This document shows, piece after piece, positions 1 through 9,020 of a DNA stretch of 64,000 bases. Each line of letters starts with the position of its first letter. Within the stretch, counting starts at the first letter, position 1. The position numbers were made by a program, and so were the translations under genes. This DNA comes from NCEH01 sp002257205 (GTDB lineage: Bacteria > Pseudomonadota > Alphaproteobacteria > Rhizobiales > Xanthobacteraceae), in the NCBI RefSeq assembly GCF_043195105.1, contig NZ_JBAFWO010000010.1. The stretch is one strand, 5' to 3'. The notes under the pieces were generated by a model. It did not search any database and had not been told where the DNA came from. It saw only the letters and a list, made by a program, of their open reading frames with translations.

Positions 1-85
1 ATCCGACCTCCCAGACGGCCAGGAGCGAAAGCAACAGCCCGAGGCGGGCCAGCAGAATCGTTGCGGGTGATGGCTTTTTTTCCAT
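1..85 (-). CDS. ABC transporter permease, N-terminal fragment (runs off window)
   Basis: Only the first 28 codons are present. The start is the ATG at 85-83, giving a short basic N-terminus (MEKKPSPATI) followed by the beginning of a hydrophobic helix, as in SsuC/TauC-type inner-membrane permeases. It lies 11 bases downstream of the end of an ATP-binding subunit on the same strand, so the two should form one operon. The family name rests on that neighbour and on the hydrophobic start, not on any permease motif, because the EAA loop is outside the window. Confidence 0.6.
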   Translation of the reverse strand, partial: MEKKPSPATILLARLGLLLSLLAVWEVG

Positions 86-96
86 AATGGCTTTCC

Positions 97-912
97 TCAC
101 GCCGTCAGCGCGATCGGGGACGACGCGGGCGGCTGCAGATCTGGCGTCAACGTCGCCCAAAGTTCGTTTGTGAAGGCGTGATGGCGCGGGTCGAACCGCA
201 GGCGCATCAGATCGCGCTCTTTCGGCAGCGGATTGTCGAAGACCTTCGCGATCTTGCCCGGGCGGCCTTGGAACACCGCGCATTTGTCACCCAGGCCGGC
301 CGCTTCCTCGATGTCGTGCGTCACGAACATCACGGTCAGGTTGAGCTTTCGGCAGATCCGGAGCAGTTCAGCCTGGAGCGTCAGCCTGAGTTGCGCATCC
401 AACGCGCTGAACGGCTCGTCCAGCAGAAGCGTCTCGCGGTTGGCGGCGAGCAGCCTGGCCAGGGCGCAACGCTTGCGCATGCCACCGGAGATCTGGTTCG
501 GATAGGATTTGGCGAAGTCCGTCAGGCCGACCAGCGTCAGGAGCTCGTCCAGCCGCGCCTCGCGCGCACGCCGCGGGAGCCCCGCGACTTCAAGCGGAAC
601 CGCGATGTTGCCGGCGACAGTCCTCCACGGAAGCAGGTGATCCTGCTGCGTCATGTAGGCGACCTTGGCGTTCAAGCCGGCAATGAGCGCGCCATCATAG
701 ACCACCTGCCCTGCGCTCGGCCCGATCAGTCCGGCCGTCAGATTCAGCAGCGTCGACTTCCCGCACCCCGAAGGCCCAAGCAACATGGCGATTTCGCCGC
801 GCTTGATCGACATGGTGACGTCATGAATGGCGGTGTATTTTTGAGTACCAATCTGGAAACTCTTCGCCACATCAGTAAATATGATGAAGTCGTCCGGCCG
901 GACATCGTGCAT
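97..912 (-). CDS. ABC transporter ATP-binding protein (SsuB/TauB type)
   Basis: A 271-residue nucleotide-binding subunit that powers uptake of a small organic solute such as a sulfonate, nitrate or pyrimidine-type compound. Visible motifs in order are Walker A GPSGCGKST, a Q-loop region with LLPWRTV (typical of the TauB/SsuB branch), signature ISGGMRKR, Walker B TLLLDEP and the switch-histidine stretch FVTHDIEEA. I chose the ATG at 912 because GAGGAA lies just upstream and the family's N-terminus begins there; an open frame continues upstream but is not family-like. It is followed by the partial permease at 85 and preceded by an AraC-type regulator. The substrate cannot be told from this subunit. 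It resembles the second TauB-type subunit at 15889-16653. Confidence 0.9.
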   Translation of the reverse strand: MHDVRPDDFIIFTDVAKSFQIGTQKYTAIHDVTMSIKRGEIAMLLGPSGCGKSTLLNLTAGLIGPSAGQVVYDGALIAGLNAKVAYMTQQDHLLPWRTVAGNIAVPLEVAGLPRRAREARLDELLTLVGLTDFAKSYPNQISGGMRKRCALARLLAANRETLLLDEPFSALDAQLRLTLQAELLRICRKLNLTVMFVTHDIEEAAGLGDKCAVFQGRPGKIAKVFDNPLPKERDLMRLRFDPRHHAFTNELWATLTPDLQPPASSPIALTA

Positions 913-992
913 GTGGATTTCCTCAGCCTCGTCGTGCTGCAATTCAGCCGAGGATAAGGGCGAGCGCCACCGGGTGCGCGACCGAACGGGCC

Positions 993-1871
993 TTAAGTCT
1001 TGACCGTGCGGGCCATGCTCTTGCGCACGTCTGTCGGCGTAAGGCCGGTCACCCGCCGCATGGTTCTTGCGAGCGAGGAGCCGGATTCGAACCCGACCCG
1101 CCAAGCCACCTCGCCGACCGGCAGGCTTGTCTCCACCAGAAGGTCGCGCGCCTGCCTGACCCGCTCCCGCTCATGGAACTCCGCGATCGACATGCTTGTC
1201 TTCTCACGGAACAATCGGGTGGCATGGCGTCTGGACAGCCCGAAGAATTCGGCGATCGCGTCCAGAGGCAGATCGCTGGTCGCGTTTTTTGTGATGAAGC
1301 TCTTGATCTCGGCAATGAGTGCTTCGCCGTGGCCTTCCGGACAGGCCGCGGAAAGCTGCTCACTGCGTTCAATCTGAGCCAGGCACTTGATGAGGAGTGC
1401 CGCCGCGATATGGCCTTGCACCGCGCGGGACGCCATGTCGTCGGTCTCGCTTACGTGGCACAGGCTTTGAAGCGAGCGCATCTCGGGGGTGACCGCAAAG
1501 AAGGCGGGAACATCGAGCTTGGCCCGAACGCGGCTCAGGGATCCAATGCGCGCCTCGATCCTCGCCAATTGATCATCGCTCGCGTAGATCGCCAGATGAC
1601 TGTTGCCGATGCGCGCCGCCGCCGTCTGGTGCGCCAAGCTCTGTCGCACCACAACGAAGCGGTCTTCGCTCAGCCACGCCCCGGACTTTCGGGTCTCATC
1701 GCGAAAATCGACGGCGCCGATGCGGGGCAAGAAGAGCATTAGGCAATCATGCCAATGCCACGGCATGAAATACTCACCGCCGCCCCCCCTCAGCGCAAGC
1801 TGGTCACCATCCGCTGCGAGCATGGCTGCAGGCGGCGAGGTCTCCCGAAGCTGTTGAATGGACCGCAACAT
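993..1871 (-). CDS. AraC-family transcriptional regulator
   Basis: A 292-residue DNA-binding regulator. The first 190 residues form a cupin-like ligand-sensing half with the MPWHWHDCLM motif near residue 36, usual for AraC proteins with an N-terminal cupin. The last 100 residues hold the two helix-turn-helix units: the first around LPLDAIAEFFGLSRRHATRL, the second around VGEVAWRVGFESGSSLAR, ending in the characteristic TGLTPTDVRK. It lies upstream of the TauB-type ATPase at 97-912 on the same strand, so local control of that transporter is likely (inference). The 177 bases between it and the upstream oxidoreductase contain a CCTGCATAT half-site (1910-1918) that resembles the palindrome at 11177-11192. 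Confidence 0.9.
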   Translation of the reverse strand: MLRSIQQLRETSPPAAMLAADGDQLALRGGGGEYFMPWHWHDCLMLFLPRIGAVDFRDETRKSGAWLSEDRFVVVRQSLAHQTAAARIGNSHLAIYASDDQLARIEARIGSLSRVRAKLDVPAFFAVTPEMRSLQSLCHVSETDDMASRAVQGHIAAALLIKCLAQIERSEQLSAACPEGHGEALIAEIKSFITKNATSDLPLDAIAEFFGLSRRHATRLFREKTSMSIAEFHERERVRQARDLLVETSLPVGEVAWRVGFESGSSLARTMRRVTGLTPTDVRKSMARTVKT

Positions 1872-2048
1872 TCTTGCAGACTAGCAGAACCTTTGTGGTT
1901 CGGAAATCGCCTGCATATCAGAGCAGATAGCCCGGATGTTGACTTAGACCCCAGGCGTGAGCGGAATATCGTTTGCTTCAACAACCGACGCCGATGACAG
2001 GGCCGGCGTCGATCATAACGCGCATAAGTATGTCGGCCTCCATCCGCT

Positions 2049-3143
2049 CTACGGAAGCGATATCGCGCAACCGCTTGCCGACGCCTGTGCGATCGTGTCG
2101 ATCACGCGGTGGAGCGCAACCGCGGTATCGAAGGTCGGATGGGAGGCCTCTCCCCCGCGGATTGTCTGAGCGAACGAGGTGTACAGACGGCCGACGTTCA
2201 GCGCTTCCACCAAGGACGGGTCATCCGCCGGTGCGGCGAGCCGTTCCGGTGCAGGCAGGGGCGCAAGCTTGTTTTCGCCGCGCGCGCCATGGAGAGAAAG
2301 TCGGCAGAACTGCGGAGACTCCTCTCCCGACACCACCAGTGTCCCCTCCCGGCCGTAGATCTCCATGCGATAGCCGCTGCCGGCGAACGGAACGGCCGCC
2401 ACATGAAGGGACGCCATCGCGCCATTCTTCAACTGGCCTTGGACCAACACGTTGTCGGGCGAGGTGACGTTGACCAACGTCCGGGCGTCGGTATCGAGCC
2501 ATTGCTTCACCTGCGTCGTCACCACGGCGGACAATTGAGAAAGGTCGCCGACGACGAAGCGCATCGCGTCCAGCGTGTGGCCGTTCGGGATGGTCAATGT
2601 GTTTGCGCCCAGCTCGACGTCGCGTTGCCATGTGCGATTTGACGGCCTCGACAGCACGCCTTCGCGCATGAGGCTGACATGAACAGCCAACACCTCGCCA
2701 ATGCAGCCGCTGTCGACAAGTTCCTTCATGTAGAGCAGTGTCGGATCAACGCGGGCCTGCAAACCGACGGCCGTAACGAGCCCTTTGCTCGCTGCCAATG
2801 TCGAGAGCTCTTCGGCCTCGGTCGTTGTGCGGCCGAGCGGCCATTCGCAGTAGACATGCTTCCCAGCCTCGAGGGCTGCTTTTGTCGGGGCGTAATGTAA
2901 GGGCACGCGCACCACCACTGCGACCGCGTCGATCTCCGGTGATGCGACCATCTTGCGATAGTCATCGAAAGCCAGACGGGCGCCATAAGCCTGGCGCGCA
3001 GCTTCTGCGCTGTCGGCCTTGGTCGTACAGACCGCTGTGAGCTCGACATCACGGCTCGATTGAAGCGCCGGCAGGTGCGAGCGTGAGGACCAGGTGCCCT
3101 TCGCGCTCGCACCAATGAGCCCTAGCCTTATCTTCTTTTCCAT
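2049..3143 (-). CDS. Gfo/Idh/MocA-family oxidoreductase, Gal80-like
   Basis: A 364-residue protein with an N-terminal Rossmann fold for NAD(P) (GLIGASAKGTW near residue 8) and a C-terminal Gfo/Idh/MocA domain. Members usually oxidise or reduce sugars or cyclitols with a Lys in an EKP motif. Here that position reads YCEWPLG, so the catalytic Lys is Trp, as in the Gal80-like branch. It may therefore be a sensor or act on an unusual substrate. The ATG at 3143 is preceded by AGGAGAGG at good distance; an open frame continues upstream without family similarity. It lies between the GlxA-like and AraC-like regulators on the same strand. Confidence 0.85.
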   Translation of the reverse strand: MEKKIRLGLIGASAKGTWSSRSHLPALQSSRDVELTAVCTTKADSAEAARQAYGARLAFDDYRKMVASPEIDAVAVVVRVPLHYAPTKAALEAGKHVYCEWPLGRTTTEAEELSTLAASKGLVTAVGLQARVDPTLLYMKELVDSGCIGEVLAVHVSLMREGVLSRPSNRTWQRDVELGANTLTIPNGHTLDAMRFVVGDLSQLSAVVTTQVKQWLDTDARTLVNVTSPDNVLVQGQLKNGAMASLHVAAVPFAGSGYRMEIYGREGTLVVSGEESPQFCRLSLHGARGENKLAPLPAPERLAAPADDPSLVEALNVGRLYTSFAQTIRGGEASHPTFDTAVALHRVIDTIAQASASGCAISLP

Positions 3144-3401
3144 GTTGCCTCTCCTGCCGCTCATCTGCGCACTGGGGCAAAGGCGCGGCGCGCCCTGATC
3201 ATCCCTTCCAAGCACCGACCAATGGACTTCGCTCACTTCGGCGCCTGGCGGCACTGTCTTTCCCCGAAGAGTGGAATTGAGCCGATGGGTATGCGCTATC
3301 GTTTTAAAAAGCGCCCGCTCCTCGGCGGCTATCCAAGGTCGGTCCTTCGCGTAACGTTTCCTTATTGTGCTTGTCTCGATCCGGCGCACGAGCCGCCAAA
3401 C

Positions 3402-4538
3402 CTATTCGAAGACGCGGCGGTCCTCATTCTCATTCATCCCGCGCGCATGGCCAACTGTTGGACCACTTCGGAACGCCGCCGGCGTGGTGCCGAACTTAAC
3501 CTTGAACGCCCTACCAAAATGGGACCCGTCCGAAAAGCCGAGCTCCGCCGCGATCTGCCCAATCGATAAAGGTGTATTCGCCAGTAACCAGCGTCCGTGC
3601 CTTAGGCGGAGCGCCAGATAGCTCTCGTGGGGTGTCTCACCGAGACGCTCCGCGAATATGCGTTCCAGCTGCCGGACACCCACATGAAGCCTATGAGCCA
3701 GAACCGAAATGGGTAGTGGCTCCGAGATGTTCTGTTCCATCAACAGAAGGGCGCGGGAAACGCGGGTGTCATCGACCGCATCATCCGTGGGACGCGGGGC
3801 CGGTTGAGCGCTTTCGGCAGGTCGCGGCCGATCAATCAGCAATATGTTCAGCGCCTTTTGGGCCAATGCTGATCCCAGATGGTCAGCCACCAAACGCGCC
3901 GCGAGATCCGCAACCCCTGTTCCGCCGGCGCATGTAATGCGATCGCGATCGATAACGAACAACCGGTCCGCAATCGGCACAAGTTTTGGGAATTCCTCAA
4001 GAAAATCGCGATAATGATACCAGCTGACACAGCATTTACGTTGGTTCATCAAGCCAAGCCGACACAGGACGAACGAACCGGTGCACAGGCCTATGAGAGG
4101 AACGCCAGCTGCGGCGGCAGTCTTAATGTATTTTTCAATGGGCTCCGATAATGACGGCATCCCATGCAGAAGTCCGCCGACAATTACAATGTAATCGAAC
4201 TGCGCCGGGTCCAGAAGCTCCGCAGTTGGTTGAATTTCTATGCCACAGGAGCTCCGCGCGGGACTGCGTCTCGTGTTCATGACTTTCCATGAGCAATCGA
4301 TAGGCCGGGACCGGTCACCTTTGTCGCCAGCCAGACGCAATACGTCAACAAAATTGGCAAAGGCCGCCAAGGTAAAATTATGCATGAGAATGAATCCCAT
4401 GCGCAATTTAGCATCCTTACGCAGCGGCGAGCCGACACGATGCGCGTCCGAGGAAAGTCCGGAAGATAAAAAGGCCTCGCCAGTCACCACGTCGACCTCT
4501 TTCGAAAATGAAATTTCTGCGTTAACTACACGCCGCAA
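3402..4538 (-). CDS. GlxA-family regulator (DJ-1/PfpI domain plus AraC helix-turn-helix)
   Basis: A 378-residue regulator. Residues roughly 45-220 form a DJ-1/PfpI-like domain with a Cys at the nucleophile-elbow position (GLCTGSFVLC) and the ITCAGGTGVAD stretch typical of GlxA-type proteins. Residues about 265-365 are an AraC DNA-binding domain (LPISVLAHRLHVGVRQLERI, then IGQIAAELGFSDGSHFGRAF). This family often controls choline, carnitine, arginine or related quaternary-amine catabolism, which fits a neighbourhood of amine and amino-acid genes. The exact start is uncertain: the MGFILMHNF methionine 46 codons further in is a possible alternative. A TTTTCACAAGTGAAAA dyad lies about 210 bases upstream at 4751-4766. 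Confidence 0.88.
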   Translation of the reverse strand: MRRVVNAEISFSKEVDVVTGEAFLSSGLSSDAHRVGSPLRKDAKLRMGFILMHNFTLAAFANFVDVLRLAGDKGDRSRPIDCSWKVMNTRRSPARSSCGIEIQPTAELLDPAQFDYIVIVGGLLHGMPSLSEPIEKYIKTAAAAGVPLIGLCTGSFVLCRLGLMNQRKCCVSWYHYRDFLEEFPKLVPIADRLFVIDRDRITCAGGTGVADLAARLVADHLGSALAQKALNILLIDRPRPAESAQPAPRPTDDAVDDTRVSRALLLMEQNISEPLPISVLAHRLHVGVRQLERIFAERLGETPHESYLALRLRHGRWLLANTPLSIGQIAAELGFSDGSHFGRAFKVKFGTTPAAFRSGPTVGHARGMNENEDRRVFE

Positions 4539-4750
4539 ATCATCGCTTCATTCTCAAATACAAAAGCATCGTTAAATGCAGACTGGCTATTATTGTGCGT
4601 TATATTTCAAATTCCAGCCCTTATAAAGTGATGTCGCAACTCATTATTCAAGCCCAATGGCCTGACCTTAGCCTGCCTAAATCGTCTCGACCCTGGCGTT
4701 CGCGGCATCGGTCTTCAATACAGGACGAGAAATCTCTCATGGAAAAAATG

Positions 4751-4766
4751 TTTTCACAAGTGAAAA
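4751..4766. promoter_or_regulatory. Dyad operator candidate TTTTCACAAGTGAAAA
   Basis: A 16-base near-palindrome: seven-base arms TTTTCAC/GTGAAAA around a two-base centre. Close variants occur at 17971-17985 and 18205-18220, in the other large regulatory gap of this cluster. It lies about 210 bases upstream of the GlxA-like start. The binding protein is unknown; one of the cupin-XRE or GlxA/AraC regulators is a guess. Confidence 0.4.
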
Positions 4767-5047
4767 AATATGGTGATATTTTTATTCAAGCGTGCTCCCC
4801 ATGGCGAACGAGCGAAGCAATTTGCCTTCGCACGCAAAGGCATGCGCGCGTTTTAATTCAGGTTTAAATGGATTTAAATGTTGAATAAATAAATATATCT
4901 TCTCGTTGTTCACTTGTTTCGTCACAATCCGCTGATTCCGGCGCTCAAGCGGGTAGAGCAAAAATGCCATCTTCATATATGAATAAAATCGATATATTTT
5001 CACATTCGCGAGACATATATGTTTCGCCGATCCCAATAATCACGTCT

Positions 5048-5085
5048 ATGCGGGACGTGGCTCCTATGTGAGCCACGTCCCGCAT
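5048..5085. repeat. Perfect 16-bp inverted repeat with 6-nt loop
   Basis: The arms ATGCGGGACGTGGCTC (5048-5063) and its exact complement (5070-5085) are separated by CTATGT. The G+C-rich stem stands out from its AT-rich surroundings. It lies about 145 bases beyond the stop of the GGT-fold gene at 5230-7065, so it could end or protect that transcript. Neither side has a T run, so I do not call it a standard terminator. Confidence 0.7.
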
Positions 5086-5229
5086 GGACAAAGTTAATCA
5101 GCGACGATGCATGTGGAGTACGGCGTGTCATTTAGCCATATTATGTCGTCGATCTAGCTTTCATGCGGACGTCAGCGGAAGGGAGCCGACAGCCTTGAGC
5201 AAATCGCGCCTGTTCATGGCCTATCTCCA

Positions 5230-7065
5230 TCAACGCCCGAACGCATAGCCCTGCATGTAACGAGGGTTCGCGGCCGCCCGAAGAATGTGGCCGGTGCGGG
5301 ACACCGCCGATAGCCGTCCGAGCGACCATTCCGGGACAGTCGTAAGCCGGTGCCCGCGACGTATGAGGTCGGCCTGAACGTCTTGCGCGAAGCTCGCCTC
5401 GATCGTCAGCGAGCCCGGGATCGCCTGGCGCGGAAAGAAAGAACTCGGCATGTGATCGTTATGGAACATCGGCGCATCGATTGCGTTCTGGAGATTCATT
5501 CCATGGTTGGCATGACGCAAGAAGAACGCAGAGCTCCATTGATCCTGCTGGTCGCCGCCCGGCGTGCCAAAACTTCCGTAAGGGTCACCGTCGCGATAAA
5601 CCAGTGTAACCGAGAGCGTTGTACGCGGACGTTTCTTGGGCGCGAGCGAGGAAGGCAGACCCGGCTTGAGCCAAAACATCTGTGCGCGCGTGCCAAGGGC
5701 AAAGCCCAGGCCGGGAACGGTGGGCGAACTTTGCAACCAACCGCCGCTCGGCGTCGCGGAGACGATGTTCCCAAATCGGTCCGCGACATCGATATGAACA
5801 GTATCCCCCCGTACCGAACCTTTGGGGCCGACCGTGGGCTCGCCCGCGCCGAGCGCCGATACCCCACCTTCCGTTCTGCCAATATTGTACGGTACCTCAT
5901 GGTCATAACCGGCAATGTTGCCCGGTCGAAACGCGATCGATGCCGCATCGCCGATTAGCCGCCGACGTTCGTTCGCATATTCATCGCTCAGCAATCTCTC
6001 AATGGGGACATCAACAAAGGTCGGGTCGCCATAGAACTTCTCGCGATCGGCATATGCAAGCTTCATGCATTCTGTGACGACATGAACGAAATCCGCCCCC
6101 ACGGGGTTCATCTGCGAGAGGTCGAAACCTTTCAACAGCGAAAGAAGCTGGAGAAAAACCGGCCCTTGTGTCCAAGGGCCCGCCTTCATGACTTCGAAAT
6201 TTCCGTACTTCAGCGACAGCGGCGCTTCATAGGTCGGCTGCCAGTTCGCCATGTCCTGGCCGGTCAGCAGGCCGGCATGGCGCCGGCCCGAAGTGTCCAT
6301 CGCTTCCGTCCGCACGAATTTGTCGATCGCCTCCGCGACGAAGCCTTCGTAAAAGGCCTTGCGGGCCGCTTCGATCCGATGTTCGCGCGATCCTGCCGCG
6401 TTTTCTGCGGCTTGCACAATGCGCTCATAAGTATTTGCCAAGTCGGGATTGGTGAACAGCTCGCCCGCGCGCGGAATACCATTGCGAAGATAGATGTCTG
6501 CCGAACTCGTCCACTCGGTGCGGAAAAGCGGCTCGATCATCTCGATCGCGGCGACGATCCGCGGCAGCATGACATAGCCATTGCGGGCATATTCGATCGC
6601 CGTCTCGAGGACATCGGCGACGCCCATGGTCCCGTAATCGCGCAACAGCGTCATCCAGGCGCCGAACGAGCCGGGCACGCATGCTGAAAGGAAGCCGCTT
6701 CCCGGCACGATATCGAGGCCGAGATTACTGAACCGCTGAATGGTCGCGTCTGCGGGGGCCGTTCCCTGGCCGCAAAGAACCTGCGTCTTGTTCGATTTCG
6801 CATCGAAGAAGATCACCGGGACCTCGCCGCCAAATCCATTCAGATGGGGTTCGACCACTTGCAGGGCGAAGCCGACGGCGACTGCGGCGTCGAAGGCATT
6901 GCCGCCCCGTTCGAGAATCCGCATGCCGGCCGCGGTCCCCAGCCAGTGCGTCGACGCGACCACGCCGAACGTTCCGACGATCTCCGGCCGGGTGGTGAAT
7001 GGCGGCTCGCCGGCGTCTGGGCCGTAGCTCAAGCGAAAATTACCCAAAGCCAAATTATTGCTCAC
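5230..7065 (-). CDS. GGT-fold Ntn-hydrolase (gamma-glutamyltransferase family), cytosolic
   Basis: A 611-residue member of the gamma-glutamyltransferase family of self-cleaving N-terminal-nucleophile hydrolases. The predicted nucleophile is the Thr near residue 422 in GDTVHIDVAD; the small-subunit glycines TPGGDQQ are present. There is no signal peptide, so it should act in the cytosol. At the place where true GGTs have FRE-x-AP, whose Arg binds the glutamyl alpha-carboxylate, this protein reads GQGTAP. The usual Ser-Ser pair of the oxyanion region appears as Thr-Thr (RPRTTLSVT). I therefore expect an amidase or acylase. Start choice: AGGAGG sits one base before an ATG (7071) but seven before a GTG at 7065, so GTG is preferred. 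It is the last gene of the Pot-type transporter operon. Confidence 0.88.
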   Translation of the reverse strand: MSNNLALGNFRLSYGPDAGEPPFTTRPEIVGTFGVVASTHWLGTAAGMRILERGGNAFDAAVAVGFALQVVEPHLNGFGGEVPVIFFDAKSNKTQVLCGQGTAPADATIQRFSNLGLDIVPGSGFLSACVPGSFGAWMTLLRDYGTMGVADVLETAIEYARNGYVMLPRIVAAIEMIEPLFRTEWTSSADIYLRNGIPRAGELFTNPDLANTYERIVQAAENAAGSREHRIEAARKAFYEGFVAEAIDKFVRTEAMDTSGRRHAGLLTGQDMANWQPTYEAPLSLKYGNFEVMKAGPWTQGPVFLQLLSLLKGFDLSQMNPVGADFVHVVTECMKLAYADREKFYGDPTFVDVPIERLLSDEYANERRRLIGDAASIAFRPGNIAGYDHEVPYNIGRTEGGVSALGAGEPTVGPKGSVRGDTVHIDVADRFGNIVSATPSGGWLQSSPTVPGLGFALGTRAQMFWLKPGLPSSLAPKKRPRTTLSVTLVYRDGDPYGSFGTPGGDQQDQWSSAFFLRHANHGMNLQNAIDAPMFHNDHMPSSFFPRQAIPGSLTIEASFAQDVQADLIRRGHRLTTVPEWSLGRLSAVSRTGHILRAAANPRYMQGYAFGR

Positions 7066-7103
7066 CGGCATGCCTCCTAAAACGATCCAGATGTGGCGCG
7101 GGA

Positions 7104-8156
7104 TCAACCCGAAACAATGCGATTCCAGCGCTCAGTCCACGCGGCCCGGCGATCGGCGATATACGCAAGATCGAGCGGCCTGAGCTTGGACATGGCCGCG
7201 GCATTGGTGGTCACGCGCGCGCGCAGTGCCGGCGTAAGCAGATCAAGCATATTCGGATTGGTGCCGGAATAGTTGAACGCCTCGGCAAATACGGCCTGGC
7301 ACTGCGGACCCATCATGACGTTGAGATAATCCTCCGCGAATGGACGGTTCCGGCATCCCTTCGCGATTCCCGCGCCCCAGGAAATCGGAATCGCTCCCTC
7401 TTCCGGCGCGATCCATTGCACGTCCGACCCGCCGTTCTGAAGCGTAAGGGTCTGGGATCGGTACAAAAGCCCGATCACGGCCTCGCCGCTTCTCATCGCA
7501 TTCATGATGCCGTCGGTATCTCGTGCCCAGATGGGATTTAAATCCACCAGTTTCTGCAGCATCTCAAAGCCGGCGGCTTCATCCTTCGGGTCCTTGCCGG
7601 CGGCCATGGCACCGATCGGAATGATGTAAGGACCGATCGAGTGCGTGATGGAGGGAAGGACGACGCGCCCCTTGAATTCCGGCCGCCAGAAGTCGGAAAA
7701 CTTCGTCGGGGGCGTCTTGACGTCCGCTTTGGTGTAACAGACCCCGATCTCCGAGAAGATGAACGGAACCCAATAGTCGTTACCGAAGTTGCCGATCAAT
7801 GACTTGGCATTGGAGAGCCGAGGCGATGAGAAATCCAGCTTTTCGTAGGCACCTTGCTGGACAGCCAAAGGCACCAAACCGTCATGCAATTGCATGACAT
7901 CGAAGATCTGTTTCTTTTCGTTGATCTTGACTTTCGTGATGCGCTCCACCGGCGTCGATCCCCGGTCCTGAATCACCTTGATCCCGAAGCGGCTTTCGAA
8001 CTCCCGGTCCGCCCCCTTTGCGACGGCGTCGCCGAATTGACCGCCCCAGGTCATGACGGCGATCGAGGTGGGCTTTCCATTCTCCTGTGCCGCCACCCGG
8101 CTGGAACCAGCCAGCGCAAAAGCCGCGCTCGCAAGCAAAAAATCGCGACGTCTCAT
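7104..8156 (-). CDS. ABC transporter substrate-binding protein (PotD type, Tat signal)
   Basis: A 350-residue periplasmic binding protein of the spermidine/putrescine-iron-thiamine class. It starts with a twin-arginine leader (MRRRDFLLASAAFALAG) and an Ala-rich cleavage site before QENGKPTS. Body motifs such as IAVMTWGGQFGD and NDYWVPFIFSEIGVCYT are typical of PotD/PotF-like proteins. It follows the two permease genes with a 27-base gap and precedes the GGT-fold hydrolase by 38 bases, so its ligand is probably the hydrolase's substrate or a precursor (inference). A polyamine is possible, but the ligand-binding residues cannot be assigned by eye. Confidence 0.9.
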   Translation of the reverse strand: MRRRDFLLASAAFALAGSSRVAAQENGKPTSIAVMTWGGQFGDAVAKGADREFESRFGIKVIQDRGSTPVERITKVKINEKKQIFDVMQLHDGLVPLAVQQGAYEKLDFSSPRLSNAKSLIGNFGNDYWVPFIFSEIGVCYTKADVKTPPTKFSDFWRPEFKGRVVLPSITHSIGPYIIPIGAMAAGKDPKDEAAGFEMLQKLVDLNPIWARDTDGIMNAMRSGEAVIGLLYRSQTLTLQNGGSDVQWIAPEEGAIPISWGAGIAKGCRNRPFAEDYLNVMMGPQCQAVFAEAFNYSGTNPNMLDLLTPALRARVTTNAAAMSKLRPLDLAYIADRRAAWTERWNRIVSG

Positions 8157-8183
8157 AGCCGTCTCCTGTCGTGGGTTGATGTG

Positions 8184-9020
8184 TTACTTCCCGGCGATCC
8201 GCCGGATGCTCTGGATCGTCGCGAAGAGAACGACGATGATGCCGATCTGCACCGTCGATGCCGCTGCGATCACGAGTTGGGCCCCTTCGAATTGCAGATA
8301 TCCGAAGACCTCGATCGGCAGCGTCGTAAAGCCCGGCCCTGTCAAGAACAGTGAGGTATTCAGCTCGCCGATCGAGACGACGAAAGCGAAGATCCACCCC
8401 GAGAGAAGGCCCGGCCAGATCAACGGCAAGGTCACGTGCCACAGGCTCCGTAGCGGAGGCGCGCCCAGGCTGGCCGCGGCTTCCGAAAGACCTGCGTCGA
8501 AGGCCGCCAGTTCTGCGATGATCGCCCTGAACGCATAAGGCAATGCGACTGTTACGTGCGCAAGGATGAGGCCGAACGTCAGGTCAATTCCGGCTACCCT
8601 GTAGAACAGAAGGAGCGACAGGCCGAGAATGATGGTGGGGAACACCAATGGAGCGAGGAACAGAGTTTGGAGAAACGCGGACAGCTTCGGTGAAGGCAAC
8701 CGCATCAGGGCCATGGAAGCCAGCAAGGCCAGAAGTGTCGCGGCAGACGCGGCGAGAAGGGCGATCTCCATGCTGAGCAGCAGCGCCGAGGTCAGGCTCG
8801 GAGTCGTGAAGAATTGAGAGAACCATCGCAAGGACAACGCGGGCGGTGGAAATGCGAAATTCTCCGAGCTCGAGAACGAGACGAACACGATTACGAGGAT
8901 TGGGCCGAGCACAAGGGCGCAGGAAAGCCCCAGAACCAGGTTGAAAGCGGCGGCGACAAGGTTGCGTCGGAGCTGGCCCTGGGCGGGCACCGCGGACGGC
9001 AGGGTATTGATCGTGCTCAT
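8184..9020 (-). CDS. ABC transporter permease (PotC type)
   Basis: A 278-residue inner-membrane permease with about six hydrophobic helices. The cytoplasmic EAA loop reads LSEAAASLGAPPLRSLWHVT near residue 190, the contact to the ATPase. Its ATG overlaps the stop of the preceding permease by four bases (ATGA), showing translational coupling. It pairs with the product of 9017-9907 to form the transmembrane channel of the Pot-type importer. Confidence 0.9.
   Translation of the reverse strand: MSTINTLPSAVPAQGQLRRNLVAAAFNLVLGLSCALVLGPILVIVFVSFSSSENFAFPPPALSLRWFSQFFTTPSLTSALLLSMEIALLAASAATLLALLASMALMRLPSPKLSAFLQTLFLAPLVFPTIILGLSLLLFYRVAGIDLTFGLILAHVTVALPYAFRAIIAELAAFDAGLSEAAASLGAPPLRSLWHVTLPLIWPGLLSGWIFAFVVSIGELNTSLFLTGPGFTTLPIEVFGYLQFEGAQLVIAAASTVQIGIIVVLFATIQSIRRIAGK

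Larger units (their letters stand above)
4539..5229. other. AT-rich intergenic region, 691 bp
   Basis: No credible gene is seen on either strand. The stretch is clearly richer in A+T than its neighbours. It holds the TTTTCACAAGTGAAAA dyad at 4751-4766 and a long perfect stem-loop at 5048-5085. The promoter of the GlxA-like gene is expected here. Confidence 0.6.

Noticed and set aside
5048..5085. Calling the perfect stem-loop a Rho-independent terminator
   Set aside because: No T run follows on either strand.
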